Assembly: GCA_002095305.1 (NCBI GenBank)
Contig: MIEI01000013.1
Location: 1-64,000 of the forward strand
Length of the DNA stretch: 64,000 nucleotides
Source of the DNA: Pantoea brenneri
GTDB lineage: Bacteria > Pseudomonadota > Gammaproteobacteria > Enterobacterales > Enterobacteriaceae
Direction: 5' to 3'
The position numbers were made by a program, and so were the translations under genes. Positions 52,843-62,694 of this stretch are shown piece after piece (position 1 is the stretch's first letter; every line of letters begins with the position of its first letter). A model generated the notes under the pieces. The model was given only the letters and a program-made list of their open reading frames with translations, had not been told where the DNA came from and searched no databases.

Positions 52843-54435
52843 TCAGACGATGCCCTGACTACGCAGGTAATCTTCGTAGTTGCCGGTGAAGTCCACCACC
52901 CGATCCGATTTGATTTCCATCACCCGGGTCGCCAGCGAGCTGACGAATTCACGGTCGTGTGAAACGAAAATCAGCGTCCCTTCGTACATCTCCAGCGCCA
53001 TATTAAGTGACTCAATCGACTCCATGTCGAGGTGGTTAGTCGGTTCATCCATAATCAGGATGTTCGGTTTTTCCATCATCAGCTTACCGAACAGCATGCG
53101 ACCTTTTTCACCACCGGACAGCACTTTGGCCGGTTTCTTAATATCATCCTGCGAGAATAACAGGCGGCCAAGAATACTGCGCACGCTCTGCTCATCGTCG
53201 CCAGCCTGTTTCCACTGACTCATCCAGTCAAATACCGTCAGGTCATTGGCGAAATCTTCGGCGTGATCCTGAGCGTAATAACCGATGCGTGCATTTTCTG
53301 ACCATTTAACGCTGCCGCTATCGGGGTTCAGTTGGCTGACCAGCGTTTTAAGCAGGGTCGATTTACCAATACCGTTGGCACCGATTACCGCCAGTTTTTC
53401 GCCCACTTCCAGCAGCAGGTTTAAATTCTTAAACAGCGGACCGTTATCAAAGCCTTTGGTTAAGCCTTCCACTTCCAGCGCATTACGGAACAATTTCTTG
53501 TCCTGTTCAAAACGGATAAACGGGTTCTGACGGCTGGAGGCTTTTACCTCATCCAGTTTAATTTTATCCATCTGTTTTGCGCGCGAGGTTGCCTGACGGG
53601 ATTTAGAGGCGTTGGCGCTAAAGCGGCTGACAAAAGATTGCAGATCGGCAATCTGCGCTTTTTTCTTGGCATTATCGGCTAACAGACGTTCACGCGCCTG
53701 GGTCGCTGCGGTCATATATTCGTCATAATTGCCGGAATAGACCCGCAGCTCGCCATAATCCAAATCAGCCATGTGGGTGCAGACCATATTAAGGAAGTGA
53801 CGGTCATGCGAAATGATAATCATGGTGCTGTCACGTTCGTTCAGCACCTGCTCCAGCCAGCGGATAGTATCGATATCCAGGTTGTTGGTCGGTTCGTCCA
53901 GTAACAAAATATCAGGATTAGAGAACAGCGCCTGCGCCAGCAGGACGCGCAATTTAAAGCCTGGAGCAATTTCACTCATCGGGCCATAATGTTGCTCAAC
54001 CGGAATACCGACGCCGAGTAATAACTCACCGGCACGGGATTCGGCGCTGTAGCCGTCCATTTCACCGTAAACTGCTTCGAGGTCGGCAACTTTATAGCCT
54101 TCCTCTTCGCTCATTTCCGGCAAAGAATAAATACGATCGCGTTCCTGCTTAACTTCCCATAATTCATGGTGACCCATAATCACGGTGTCCAGCACGCTAT
54201 ATTGTTCAAAGGCGAACTGATCCTGACGTAACTTACCGATACGCTCATTGGGATCGTAAGAGACGTTGCCGCCTGAAGGCACCAGATCGCCACCCAGAAT
54301 CTTCATGAAGGTGGATTTTCCGCTGCCGTTCGCACCGATTAAACCGTAACGATTACCGCCGCCAAATTTAACGGAGATGTTCTCGAACAGTGGCTTACTG
54401 CCAAACTGCATGGTGATATTGCTGCTAACTAACAC
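52843..54435 (-). CDS. ybiT: ABC-F family ATPase YbiT
   Basis: Ribosome-associated ABC-F ATPase with two nucleotide-binding domains and no membrane part. 530 residues, same as E. coli. Walker [10 protein letters not shown] and [18 protein letters not shown] signature; linker rich in Arg/Lys between domains. The start is GTG at 54435 ([12 protein letters not shown]), with AAAGG 8 nt upstream; an open extension upstream is not conserved. Confidence 0.95.
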   Translation of the reverse strand: MLVSSNITMQFGSKPLFENISVKFGGGNRYGLIGANGSGKSTFMKILGGDLVPSGGNVSYDPNERIGKLRQDQFAFEQYSVLDTVIMGHHELWEVKQERDRIYSLPEMSEEEGYKVADLEAVYGEMDGYSAESRAGELLLGVGIPVEQHYGPMSEIAPGFKLRVLLAQALFSNPDILLLDEPTNNLDIDTIRWLEQVLNERDSTMIIISHDRHFLNMVCTHMADLDYGELRVYSGNYDEYMTAATQARERLLADNAKKKAQIADLQSFVSRFSANASKSRQATSRAKQMDKIKLDEVKASSRQNPFIRFEQDKKLFRNALEVEGLTKGFDNGPLFKNLNLLLEVGEKLAVIGANGIGKSTLLKTLVSQLNPDSGSVKWSENARIGYYAQDHAEDFANDLTVFDWMSQWKQAGDDEQSVRSILGRLLFSQDDIKKPAKVLSGGEKGRMLFGKLMMEKPNILIMDEPTNHLDMESIESLNMALEMYEGTLIFVSHDREFVSSLATRVMEIKSDRVVDFTGNYEDYLRSQGIV

Positions 54436-54554
54436 GGCATTGACCTTTGTGAAGAGAGTGGATAGAAAAACGGCAGCTATTATGCCAGATGTGACGCAGC
54501 GCACGCCAGTCTAAGCCGCGGATTGCGGGTGGGATGATTGATATCGCGACAGAA

Positions 54555-54594
54555 ATAAAAAAGCCGGAGGGCCATTAAGGCCCCCCGGCTCCCA
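54555..54594 (-). terminator. Terminator after the H-NS family gene
   Basis: On the minus strand AGCCGG-GGGCC / GGCCC-CCGGCT around TTAAT, followed by TTTTTT. Confidence 0.85.
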
Positions 54595-54613
54595 CTTACA
54601 AGGATTGTGTTGA

Positions 54614-55015
54614 TCAATCGATCAGGAAGCTGTCCAGGCTTTTACCGGCATCCAGCGCTTTTTTAATCGCTGCCGGGGTACGGCCCTGGCCAGTCCAGGA
54701 TTTTTTCTCGCCGTTTTCGTCGGTATAAGAATATTTAGCCGGACGCGGTGCACGCTTAGCGCGTTTTTTACCGGTTTCCAGCGCACCTAATAATTCATTA
54801 GGATCGATGCCGTCAGCCAGCAGCATTTCACGATATTTCGACAGTTTTTCTTCTTTTTCGCGATTCTGCGTCTCTTCCGCTTCCGCTTCTTCACGGCGCT
54901 CGGTGACCACAACGTTTAATTTTTCGAGGATCTCTTCAAGATCGCTCAGTGGCAGTTCACGGGCCTGGGCACGTAATGTGCGAATATTGTTCAGAACTTT
55001 AAATGCGTCACTCAT
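54614..55015 (-). CDS. H-NS family nucleoid-associated protein
   Basis: 133 residues. N-terminal oligomerisation coiled coil ([20 protein letters not shown]), Lys/Arg-rich linker ([16 protein letters not shown]) and the DNA-binding loop TGQGRTP in [16 protein letters not shown]. It is as close to H-NS as to StpA; E. coli hns and stpA are elsewhere, so this may be a paralogue. ATG 55015 follows AAGGA at 7 nt. A long AT-rich upstream region fits autorepression. Confidence 0.9.
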   Translation of the reverse strand: MSDAFKVLNNIRTLRAQARELPLSDLEEILEKLNVVVTERREEAEAEETQNREKEEKLSKYREMLLADGIDPNELLGALETGKKRAKRAPRPAKYSYTDENGEKKSWTGQGRTPAAIKKALDAGKSLDSFLID

Positions 55016-55891
55016 CACAATGTCCTTGTTTAAGGGGGTTAATAAAACTGTAGCGACAAGATTACCTAATTCAAATAAAAAAATAAATTATTTTTACGCT
55101 CCAGATAATTCTTAGATGTTATTTCAAAAACGCTGGCTGAATTTGAGCGGCTAATTCCTGACGTTTTATTAACGCTGAATTAACACTGAACGGCGTCTTA
55201 CTTCCGTCACTGGAATCGATTACAGGCATCCTTCGCCCGCTGTGACGGGCAAAAACACCGGTTTAAAGAGTCTGACGCCCTGTTTTTTATTTGGGGTCCG
55301 CTGCATACCAGGGCGAGATTAAACGCGCGATAAATTTCGATCTCAGTCACAATAGTTTACAGATTAACGCGAAAAGCCCCCCGCCGCGACGCACCGTAAT
55401 AGCGCAAAAGGTTCACCGTGCTGGCGCATTTTTATTAATGCCTGTGGATGGTTTAAAAATTTCGCCGTGCAGGCGCAGTTCGTCAGATAAACCTCAGGCG
55501 GACTGCGGCCGGTTAACCGATTTAACCGACGTATCGGGCCTATTAAGCAGACACATCGGCAGATGGCATACCCGACGCCGATAAACCTGGCTGTGAATAA
55601 AAACAGAAAACCCCCGCGCGGCTAACCGGGCGTTGCTAACGCTATTTATCCTGTTCAGGTAAATAATAGCCGGCGCGGTGCCCGGCCTTAGCTGAATAAT
55701 AACCCTGATATTAAGCCTGGTTTATTCCCGCTGACGCGCGGCCGGTAAAAATGCAGTGAACGGTGACGATTCAATGAGTTATCAGAGCAAGAAACGCGCA
55801 ATGTGGGGGAGGAACAGTGACTGGCAGGGTCGGTGTTGCCGGTGTAAAAAATTGCGGCGATGGCAGCCGGGTCTCTGCCACCGCCTGAAGG
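55016..55891. other. Long non-coding region upstream of the H-NS family gene
   Basis: About 875 bp. The first ~100 bp are very AT-rich (AAATAAAAAAATAAATTATT near 55073) and likely hold the H-NS-family promoter. The rest has only short, unconvincing frames (one of 97 codons at 55291-55584 with no recognisable domain or ribosome site). Function unknown. Confidence 0.4.
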
Positions 55892-57423
55892 TTAATTCAC
55901 CTCTGTCGCCGGACCAAATACCGAATACTGCGGCAGTTCGACGTTTTGATAGGTTTCCCAGCCGCCGCCCAGCGCTTTATACAGCGCGACTAAATCCAGC
56001 GCGCTCTGCATCCGCGCCTGAGTAGCCTGCTCTTCAGCCTGCGCCAGCTGACGCTGTGCATCCAGCACCTCAAGGAAGGTTGAGAGTCCCTGACGGTAGC
56101 TATCGCTGGCCAGATCGAAGGCGCGCTGCAACGAACCGGTGGTCTGGTCCAGCGCGGTGACCCGCTGCTGATCGGCGCGGTAGCTGACCAGCGCATTCTC
56201 CACGTCCTGTAAGGCGGTCAGTACCGTCTGACGATAGTCGAGTGCAGCACTGGCCTGCTGCGCCCGCGCCAGTTTGACGCTCGACACCAGCCGTCCGCCC
56301 TGGAAAATTGGAATCGATAATGACGGGCCGTAGCTGTAGAAGTGACTGCTCCAGTTATCGAGATAGCTGACGTCGGTGTTTCGCACGCCAAGCTGGCCGG
56401 TCAGTGACAGGCTGGGGAACAGCTGCGCGACGGAAACGCCAATCTCCGCCGTCTGTGCATGCAGCGTCGCTTCCGCCTGACGGATATCAGGACGACGTCG
56501 CGCCAGCGTAGAAGGGATCCCCACCGGGACAAACTGCGGCAGCGGCGGGAGTGCTTTCGGCGCACTCAGTTCAGCATCCAGCGAGCCTGGCGTTTTGCCC
56601 AGCAGCACCGCTAAGCCATTCATCGCCTGATGTGCCTGCGACTGATACTGCGGCAGCTGCGCCTGCAGGCTACTGAGCTGGGCGCGGGCATTTTCCACAT
56701 CGGTCAACGGTGCCAGTCCGTTACGCTGCTGGCTCTGGGTCAGTTCGGTAGTCTGCTGCGCCACATCAATCTGCTGCTGCAGCGTCTGGATAGTACTTTG
56801 CGCGCCACGCAGTTGCAGCCAGGCACGCGCCACTTCCGCTTCCAGCGACACCAGCGCATCGTTGCGCTGCTCAATCGCCGCCTGCTGCTGGGCATTGGCG
56901 GACTCAACCTGACGGCGCACTTTGCCCCACAGGTCGAGTTCCCAACTGGCATCGAAACTGCCTGATAGAGCGTGACCGGCTGGGTCAGCCCATTGAGCTG
57001 GCTGGCGACATTGCTGTCGAGCTGATCGGTCGCGCCATTGGCTTTCAGCAAGCCTTCCAGCCCGAGCTGCTGGCGGTTGACTTTGGCCGAACCGTTGAGG
57101 CTGGGAAACAGGCCGCCCTGCGCCTGGCTCAGTTGCTCACGCGCGCCGGCAATGCGCAGCACCGCCTGTTGCAGCGTCAGGTTGCCTTCAATTGCTCGGG
57201 CGATCAGGCTGTCGAGTTGCGGATCGTTGAAGCTGCGCCACCAGCGGGAGTTGATCGCCGCACTCTGCGGCTTAGACGCTTCCTGCGAATCCAGGCTGTT
57301 GTAGCTGCCGGGCACCGCCGGCTTCGGTGCCTGGTAATCTGGCCCGACGGCGCAGCCGGCCAGCGAAAGTGCCAGCGTAAACAGGCTCAACGGTTTCAGG
57401 CCGCGAGAAGAAATAACCTTCAT
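55892..57423 (-). CDS. Outer-membrane efflux lipoprotein, NodT/OprM type (single-base frameshift as sequenced)
   Basis: TolC-like channel of the tripartite pump. The first frame has a lipoprotein signal (lipobox LAGC, CAVGPDYQAPKPAVPGSY) and reads to TQPVTLYQ; the second gives RRQVESANAQQQAAIEQRND to the end with SLTGQLGVRN and QALGGGWE-like repeats. One base at 56961-56962 (CAGGCAG to CAGGGCAG coding) restores LYQGSFDASWELDLWGKVRR and 510 residues. Third gene of the efflux operon. Confidence 0.9.
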
Positions 57424-57424
57424 G

Positions 57425-58993
57425 TCAGTGTGCTCCTGCACTGCCTTCGCTCTTAATCGGCGACAGCAGCCAACAAAATGGAATCAAAATCAGGGCGACA
57501 ATACTCAGGCCTGAGAAGACGTCGATGTAAGCGAGAATGCGCGACTGGGCGATCATCTCCTGATAGAGCTGACCGCTTGCCAGGGTGATGGGATCGCCTA
57601 CCGCTGAGGTAAAGTCGCGAATTGCCTGCGCCCAGTGCTGAACGGTGATGTTGAACGGCTCGTTGAGCGGCGTCATGTTATGCACCATATGCGCCGAGCG
57701 CACCTGCTCACGTTCGGTGATGGCGGCGGTCGACAATGAAATACCAATCGAACCGGCGACGTTTCGGAACATGGTAAACAGCGCCGAGGCGTCAGCATTG
57801 AGCCGCTGCGGAATAGTGACGAACGCGATAGTGGTGAGCGGCACGAACAGGAAACCGAGCCCGATAGACTGCGCGCTGCGCATCAACACCAGCGTGGTGA
57901 AATCAACATCGGGTGTCAGGGTCGAAGAGTAGAGGAACGCGACCGCCAGACAGCTGAAACCAAACGCAATGATGTAGCGCGTCTGCACAATCGGCATCAG
58001 TTTCAGCACCAGCGGGATAGTCAGCACGATCAGCACCGCCCCGGGTGACAGCACCAGACCGGACCAGGTGGCGGTATAGCCCAGATCCTGCTGCGCCAGC
58101 TGCGGCAGAACCACGGAGCTGCCGTACAGGATCATTGCCATCCCGGCCATCAGCAGCCCGGCCACCCAGAAGTTTCGGTCTTTCATCACCAGAATATCGA
58201 CCACCGGCTTGCGGGCATACATCAGCCAGTAGACCGCCCCGACAATACCGATCACTGCCAGAATGGCGAACAGCACAATAAAGTGCGAGGCAAACCAGTC
58301 TTCGTCTTCACCGCGATCCAGCATCACCTGCAGACAGCCGAGTCCGAGGGTAATTAAGCTGATACCGATGTAATCGATCTTCAGTTTGCCCTTGGCCCAT
58401 TTGCGCTCCCACGGCGGATCTTCCAGCAACTGATAGATCGCCAGTACGGTGAGCACGCCGACCGGAATGTTTATAAAGAACACCCAGCGCCAGCTGTAAT
58501 TATCGGTGATCCAGCCGCCCAGCGTTGGCCCGATAACCGGTGCCACGATGATGGCGATGGAGGAGAGACCAAACGCCTTGCCGCGATCTTCCGCCTTAAA
58601 ATAGTCCAGCAGCACCGACTGCTGCACCGGCTGCAAGCCGCCACCAAAAAAGCCCTGCAGGACGCGGAACAGAATAATTTGCCACAGCTCAGTGGCGATG
58701 CCACACAGGAAAGAGCAGATGGTGAACATCACAATGCAGATCAGGAAAAACTGCTTACGGCCAAACAGTCGGCTGAAGAAGGCGGAGATCGGCAGCACAA
58801 TGCCGTTTGCCACCAGATACGAGGTCAGCACCCAGGTTGACTCGTCATAGCTGGAAGAGAGCGAACCGGCGATATGCGGCAGCGCCACGTTAACAATCGT
58901 GGTGTCGAGGATCTCCATGAACACCGCCAGGGTGACCGTGACCGCTACCAGCCACGGATTGCTGGCCGGTTTCCAGCTCTGCGGGGCACTCAT
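57425..58993 (-). CDS. DHA2-family MFS drug efflux permease (EmrB/QacA type)
   Basis: 522 residues with about 14 membrane helices. DHA2 motifs: LDTTIVNVALPHIAG (helix 1), SRLFGRKQFFL (motif A), RVLQGFFGGGLQPVQQS and GPTLGGWITDNYSWRWVFFI (motif C region). Overlaps the HlyD-type gene by 4 bp. Substrate cannot be told; the family exports lipophilic drugs, bile salts or siderophores. Confidence 0.93.
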   Translation of the reverse strand: MSAPQSWKPASNPWLVAVTVTLAVFMEILDTTIVNVALPHIAGSLSSSYDESTWVLTSYLVANGIVLPISAFFSRLFGRKQFFLICIVMFTICSFLCGIATELWQIILFRVLQGFFGGGLQPVQQSVLLDYFKAEDRGKAFGLSSIAIIVAPVIGPTLGGWITDNYSWRWVFFINIPVGVLTVLAIYQLLEDPPWERKWAKGKLKIDYIGISLITLGLGCLQVMLDRGEDEDWFASHFIVLFAILAVIGIVGAVYWLMYARKPVVDILVMKDRNFWVAGLLMAGMAMILYGSSVVLPQLAQQDLGYTATWSGLVLSPGAVLIVLTIPLVLKLMPIVQTRYIIAFGFSCLAVAFLYSSTLTPDVDFTTLVLMRSAQSIGLGFLFVPLTTIAFVTIPQRLNADASALFTMFRNVAGSIGISLSTAAITEREQVRSAHMVHNMTPLNEPFNITVQHWAQAIRDFTSAVGDPITLASGQLYQEMIAQSRILAYIDVFSGLSIVALILIPFCWLLSPIKSEGSAGAH

Positions 58994-60135
58994 TCCACCG
59001 TCACCTTCGGTTCAACCGACAGGCCGAGCGGCAGCGGATGATTCGGGTCCAGACCTTTATCAATCACGATCTTGACCGGTACGCGCTGCACGATTTTGAC
59101 GTAGTTACCGGTGGCATTTTCTGATGGGAAAGTGGAGAAGCGTGAACCGGAGCCCATCTGAATACTGTCGACGTGCCCTTCCAGCTTCATATCCGGCCAG
59201 GCATCAACGGTGATCGCCACTTTGTCGCCTGGGTTCATGCGCTCAAGCTGCGACTCTTTGAAGTTGGCGGTAATCCAGATATCCGGCGACACCAGCGAGA
59301 ACAGCGAAGATCCTGCCTGTACCAGCGTGCCGAGCTGCACATTACGCTTGGTAACAAAGCCGTCGTACGGAGCGCGCACCTGGGTGTAGGAGAGATTAAG
59401 ATCGGCGGTGTTGAGCTGCGCTCTGGCCTGTTCAACCTGTTGCTGACGCGCTTCAACGTTGGTTTCCTGCTGGCGAATCTGTAACTGCACCTGCGACGCT
59501 ACTTCCACCTGCGCTTTCGCGCTCTGCAACTGGGCCTGAGCAGAACGTAACTGTGCCGCCGCGGTGTCAATATTGCGCTGGCTGGTGGCGCGTGGATCGA
59601 CGCCGCGCTGGCGACGGTAATCCGCCTGCGCGTTAAGCAGATTCGCTTCCGCTTTGGCCTGATCGGCTAACGCCTGATCGCGCTGGGCCGGATACTGTAC
59701 CCGCGACAGCGCCAGTTGCGCCTGCGCCTGGTGCAACTGAGCGACCGCCAGGCCGAGTTGGGCTTTGGCCTGATCGCGCTGCGCCTGATTATCGCTGGGA
59801 TCAATTTCGACCAGCAGATCGCCCTTCTTCACCCGCTGGTTATCTTTAACCAACAGCTTAACCACATAACCGGATGCCTTCGGTGCGATGGTCACCGCAT
59901 CGCCTTCGGTAAAGGCGTCATCGGTGGTCTCCTGGTTACGGGTTGAGAACCAGAACCAGAAACCGACAATCAGCATCACCACTACCACAATTGCCAGAAT
60001 TATCAACGGTTTCTTGCCGGGGCGTTTGCGTTCAGGCTGCTGATCGTTATCCTGGTTATCATCAGACTGACTGTTCTTATCCGGCGCATTTTCTGCGTCC
60101 TGCTGGTGTGGATCGCGTTGGTTGTTCTCGCTCAT
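58990..60135 (-). CDS. HlyD/EmrA-family membrane fusion protein
   Basis: 381 residues. Charged N-terminal tail, one membrane helix at about 45-66, lipoyl half-motif (GYVVKLLVKDNQRVKKGDLL), a long Gln/Ala-rich coiled-coil hairpin (about 110-260) and a beta-barrel domain. First gene of the pump operon. ATG 60135 (MSENNQRDPHQQDAENAPDK) was chosen; ATG 60144 is possible. Confidence 0.92.
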   Translation of the reverse strand: MSENNQRDPHQQDAENAPDKNSQSDDNQDNDQQPERKRPGKKPLIILAIVVVVMLIVGFWFWFSTRNQETTDDAFTEGDAVTIAPKASGYVVKLLVKDNQRVKKGDLLVEIDPSDNQAQRDQAKAQLGLAVAQLHQAQAQLALSRVQYPAQRDQALADQAKAEANLLNAQADYRRQRGVDPRATSQRNIDTAAAQLRSAQAQLQSAKAQVEVASQVQLQIRQQETNVEARQQQVEQARAQLNTADLNLSYTQVRAPYDGFVTKRNVQLGTLVQAGSSLFSLVSPDIWITANFKESQLERMNPGDKVAITVDAWPDMKLEGHVDSIQMGSGSRFSTFPSENATGNYVKIVQRVPVKIVIDKGLDPNHPLPLGLSVEPKVTVE

Positions 60136-60247
60136 AGTTCCCATCACTGGCTAAGGCCCTAATTCCCGGGCATAAAAGGTCTCGTTAACCTTAGATCGAA
60201 AACTGACAAAATCCAGCATAACTTTACCTAACCTGAGGAAAGGCGCA

Positions 60248-60278
60248 CATCCTGCTACCTGGGATTGGCAGCAGGATG
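60248..60278 (-). terminator. Stem-loop between ybiR and the efflux operon
   Basis: CATCCTGCT / AGCAGGATG with a 13-nt loop, no strong T run. May be a weak terminator of mntR-ybiR or a leader structure of the efflux operon. Confidence 0.5.
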
Positions 60279-60286
60279 AAGTGGAC

Positions 60287-61396
60287 TTATTTGAGCAACT
60301 GCAGCAACAGCCAGCCGCTGGCCATTGACCAGCCGAGTAATGGCAGGGAGAAGAGATGGAAACGCCACCAGACCGCACGATCCTGCGCCATTCGCAAGGC
60401 GATCAGGTTAGCGAGCGAGCCGGGCAACAGGCCGAAGCCGCCGATATTCACCGCCCAGGCGAGCACCTCAGACGGCGGGACTTTTTGCAGCAGCAGAATC
60501 GTGGCCGGCACGTTGCTGATCACCTGTGACAATCCAATCGCCAGCAGGTAGAGCTGTCCCTGACCGAGCTGGGCAATTGCATCAAAGTGCGCCTGCATTA
60601 CCGGCAGGCGCGTTAGCAGCCAGACGTCGATGAACATAGCGATAAACACCGCCAGCAGACTCCAGTCGATGCGCAGTAACACCGGGCGCGCCATCAGCAG
60701 GAAGCTGGCGATGATCAACAGCAGCACCCAGCCGGTCACCTGCCACTCCAGCCCGGCGATAAACAGCAGATAGAGCAGCACGCTGACTACAAACAGCGGC
60801 TTCTGCCACTGCGGCTGGTGCGGATTATCGTGTTTCTCAATAGTGCGCTTCGAAAAGCTAAACCAGGTTAACAGCACCAGGCTGAGCAACAGCCAGACCG
60901 CCAGCGGCAGCATCTGCACAATAAAGCCGGCCACGCTGAGCGAGCCGTGACTCCATAACAAAATGTTTTGTGGATTGCCGACCGGCGTCAGCAGCGATCC
61001 GGCGTTAACCGCCAGCGCTTCAAAGATAATCAGCCGTGAAATCGGTAAGCGCGAGAACTTACGCAACGTCAGGGTCAGCGGCACCAGAATGAACAGCGCC
61101 ACATCATTAGTCAGAAAGGTTGAAAGCAGCGCCGCCGCCAGCACCATAAACAGCGCCAGCGCGCGTTCATGGCGAAAGCGGGCGATCAGCCGTCCGCCCA
61201 GCACATCAAAATAACCGCTGGTTTCCAGACCTTTAGTCAGGATCAGCAAGCCGGTGAGGGTAATAATGGTGTGCCAGTCCACCGCACCAGGCAGATCCGG
61301 CCAGCGAAAGTCAGCCAGAAATGCCAGAACCACACCAATAACGACGAGTAAATGCAAAATCGAGTCATGCAAAAAAGATCGAAACAGCTGCGGCAT
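60287..61396 (-). CDS. ybiR: YbiR, putative ion transporter (ArsB/NhaD-like)
   Basis: 369 residues, about 10-11 membrane helices, citrate/arsenite (CitMHS) transporter fold: TGLLILTKGLETSGYFDVLG, NDVALFILVPLTL, GSLLTPVGNPQNILLW. E. coli YbiR has 372 residues; substrate not known. Follows mntR by 21 bp, so probably co-transcribed with it. Confidence 0.92.
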   Translation of the reverse strand: MPQLFRSFLHDSILHLLVVIGVVLAFLADFRWPDLPGAVDWHTIITLTGLLILTKGLETSGYFDVLGGRLIARFRHERALALFMVLAAALLSTFLTNDVALFILVPLTLTLRKFSRLPISRLIIFEALAVNAGSLLTPVGNPQNILLWSHGSLSVAGFIVQMLPLAVWLLLSLVLLTWFSFSKRTIEKHDNPHQPQWQKPLFVVSVLLYLLFIAGLEWQVTGWVLLLIIASFLLMARPVLLRIDWSLLAVFIAMFIDVWLLTRLPVMQAHFDAIAQLGQGQLYLLAIGLSQVISNVPATILLLQKVPPSEVLAWAVNIGGFGLLPGSLANLIALRMAQDRAVWWRFHLFSLPLLGWSMASGWLLLQLLK

Positions 61397-61417
61397 GATG
61401 GCATTGCGCCTTAAGAG

Positions 61418-61876
61418 TTAACGGGTTTCACAGAACTTCTGGAACACGGCCAGGGTTTCATCACTGACGTGATGCTCAATACCTTCTGAGTCACGGCGGG
61501 CAGTTTCCGGGCTGATCCCCAGCGCCAGCAGGAAAGTTTCAACAATATGATGACGGGCACGGCTCTCCTCAGCCAGCTTCTCGCCCTCGCTGGTGAGAAA
61601 TACGCCGCGATAAGGCACCTGCTCAACCAGTCCGGCGCTGCCGAGACGTTTCAGCATTTTTGCCACCGTTGGCTGGGAAACGCCCAATCGCGCCGCCATA
61701 TCAACCTGACGGGCTTCGCCAAATTCACCAATCAAATCAGAGATTAACTCAACGTAGTCATCAATTAATTCACGACGATGCGCTTCGCGCACCTGCCGAA
61801 AACCTTCGACATGCTCTTCAATATCTTTCAGTGGTCCTTGCGGGGCAGAAACCACGCTTTTGGCACGACGACTCAT
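61418..61876 (-). CDS. mntR: Manganese-responsive transcriptional regulator MntR
   Basis: DtxR-family Mn(II)-dependent regulator of mntH, mntP and mntS. 152 residues (155 in E. coli). Winged helix [20 protein letters not shown] and metal-binding, dimerisation residues in [19 protein letters not shown] and [13 protein letters not shown] MntR box and mntS lie divergently upstream. Confidence 0.95.
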   Translation of the reverse strand: MSRRAKSVVSAPQGPLKDIEEHVEGFRQVREAHRRELIDDYVELISDLIGEFGEARQVDMAARLGVSQPTVAKMLKRLGSAGLVEQVPYRGVFLTSEGEKLAEESRARHHIVETFLLALGISPETARRDSEGIEHHVSDETLAVFQKFCETR

Positions 61877-61972
61877 TCAGCTTCCTCTTTATTATGTCCG
61901 TACTGTCACTGCCGTACGGATGTAGCTGCGCTCATTGTAAACCAGGTGCAAAGAAGCTCAAATTTTTCGTCA

Positions 61973-62007
61973 TTAGCCTTGGCTAAATGATATAGCCAAT
62001 GCTATAT
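61973..62007 (+). promoter_or_regulatory. MntR operator and promoter of the microprotein-mntS operon
   Basis: Perfect palindrome ATATAGCCAATGCTATAT at 61990-62007 fits the MntR box (TATAGC-N4-GCTATA core). A -35 TTGGCT (61979-61984) and -10 TATATT (62003-62008), 18-bp spacer, place the box over the spacer and -10. A second palindrome TTAGCCTTGGCTAA (61973-61986) covers the -35. Confidence 0.7.
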
Positions 62008-62041
62008 TTGTTGATAATGTAAGCAGCCGGTGATCAAGATC

Positions 62042-62119
62042 ATGATCGATCCCTATCTGTTACTGTTGTTGTTTATGGGTTACGTCGCCGGACTCTGCTT
62101 ACTTTTACGTCGATACTGA
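62042..62119 (+). CDS. Predicted 25-residue membrane microprotein upstream of mntS
   Basis: ATG at 62042, TGA at 62117-62119. The peptide begins MIDPYLLLLLFMGYVAG and ends LLRRY: one hydrophobic helix of about 18 residues with an acidic N-terminus and a dibasic C-terminus, so the C-terminal end likely stays in the cytoplasm. GGTGA lies about 8 nt before the ATG. It begins about 27 nt after the predicted MntR-controlled transcription start and ends 15 bp before mntS. No homologue is known to me. Confidence 0.5.
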   Translation: MIDPYLLLLLFMGYVAGLCLLLRRY

Positions 62120-62134
62120 TTGGGAGGTGATTCT

Positions 62135-62326
62135 ATGAGCACCCTGAAATGCTGTTTAGATTGCAGCAAATGCTTCCAGGCTGAAAAGAGAACAACCACG
62201 GAGATGAAATCCTGGCTGTGCCTGCTGACGCGTTCCCCATTCACACTGCGTCTGATGTTGATTGAAAAACTACTCGGCAAAAAGCCCGAAGATCGTCGCT
62301 GTCAGAATCTGATCTGGCGCGGATAA
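62135..62326 (+). CDS. mntS: MntS-like small protein with Cys-rich N-terminal extension
   Basis: 63 residues from ATG 62135, after a strong GGGAGGTGA. The segment LLTRSPFTLRLMLIEKLLGK matches E. coli MntS (FSHSPFKVRLMLL...), a 42-residue protein that raises intracellular Mn by blocking MntP. The position, divergent from mntR and before ompX, is that of E. coli mntS. The N-terminal 23 residues, with four Cys in CCLDCSKC, are extra. An internal ATG (MKSWLCLL) would give a 40-residue form but has a ribosome site with no spacing. Confidence 0.75.
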   Translation: MSTLKCCLDCSKCFQAEKRTTTEMKSWLCLLTRSPFTLRLMLIEKLLGKKPEDRRCQNLIWRG

Positions 62327-62389
62327 TTCTTCACCTGCCCGTTTACAGCGCCTTTCAGTGAATCACTGGAGGGCCACTTCTCTGTTTCG

Positions 62390-62517
62390 CTCAGATAATA
62401 TTCTTCTCAGGCAACCTACCCTTCAGGTAATGTTCTCCTCAGCTGTTATGCAGTTCAGATAACGTTCGCTTCAGATTCTCTTTACCTCAGCGGTCACTGC
62501 CTTCAGACAACGTTCCC
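62390..62517. repeat. Eight exactly phased 16-bp degenerate repeats
   Basis: YTCAG occurs at 62390, 62406, 62422, 62438, 62454, 62470, 62486 and 62502, every 16 bp without slip. Consensus of the unit is YTCAGAYAAYRTTCYC; units 1, 3, 5 and 8 are closest. The period is not a multiple of three, so it is not a protein repeat. It lies between mntS and the ompX terminator. Confidence 0.75.
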
Positions 62518-62664
62518 CTACCACTTTCCCTGGCTGAGAACCTGACACGCCACGTCAGATCAGGCGCAATTCGGCCTGCGGCATTGTGCTCGCTGGTCAG
62601 CATAAGCCCGCGTTAAACGGGTGGAGTGTCCCGCTTCTGCAGAAGCCGTCTGGCAAGCGCGCAA

Positions 62665-62694
62665 TAAAAAACGGCCCATAAAGGGCCGTTTTTT
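62665..62694. terminator. Bidirectional terminator downstream of ompX
   Basis: AAAAAACGGCCC / GGGCCGTTTTTT around ATAAA. Confidence 0.9.

Noticed and set aside
55291-55584. 97-codon frame upstream of the H-NS family gene
   Set aside because: Low-complexity basic product without domain or ribosome site; treated as non-coding.
62042-62134. A yybP-ykoY manganese riboswitch before mntS
   Set aside because: The predicted leader is too short and lacks the conserved four-way junction; a MntR operator explains manganese control better.
62390-62517. The 16-bp array as a CRISPR array or replication iterons
   Set aside because: No spacers or dyads of CRISPR type, and no initiator gene or DnaA boxes nearby.
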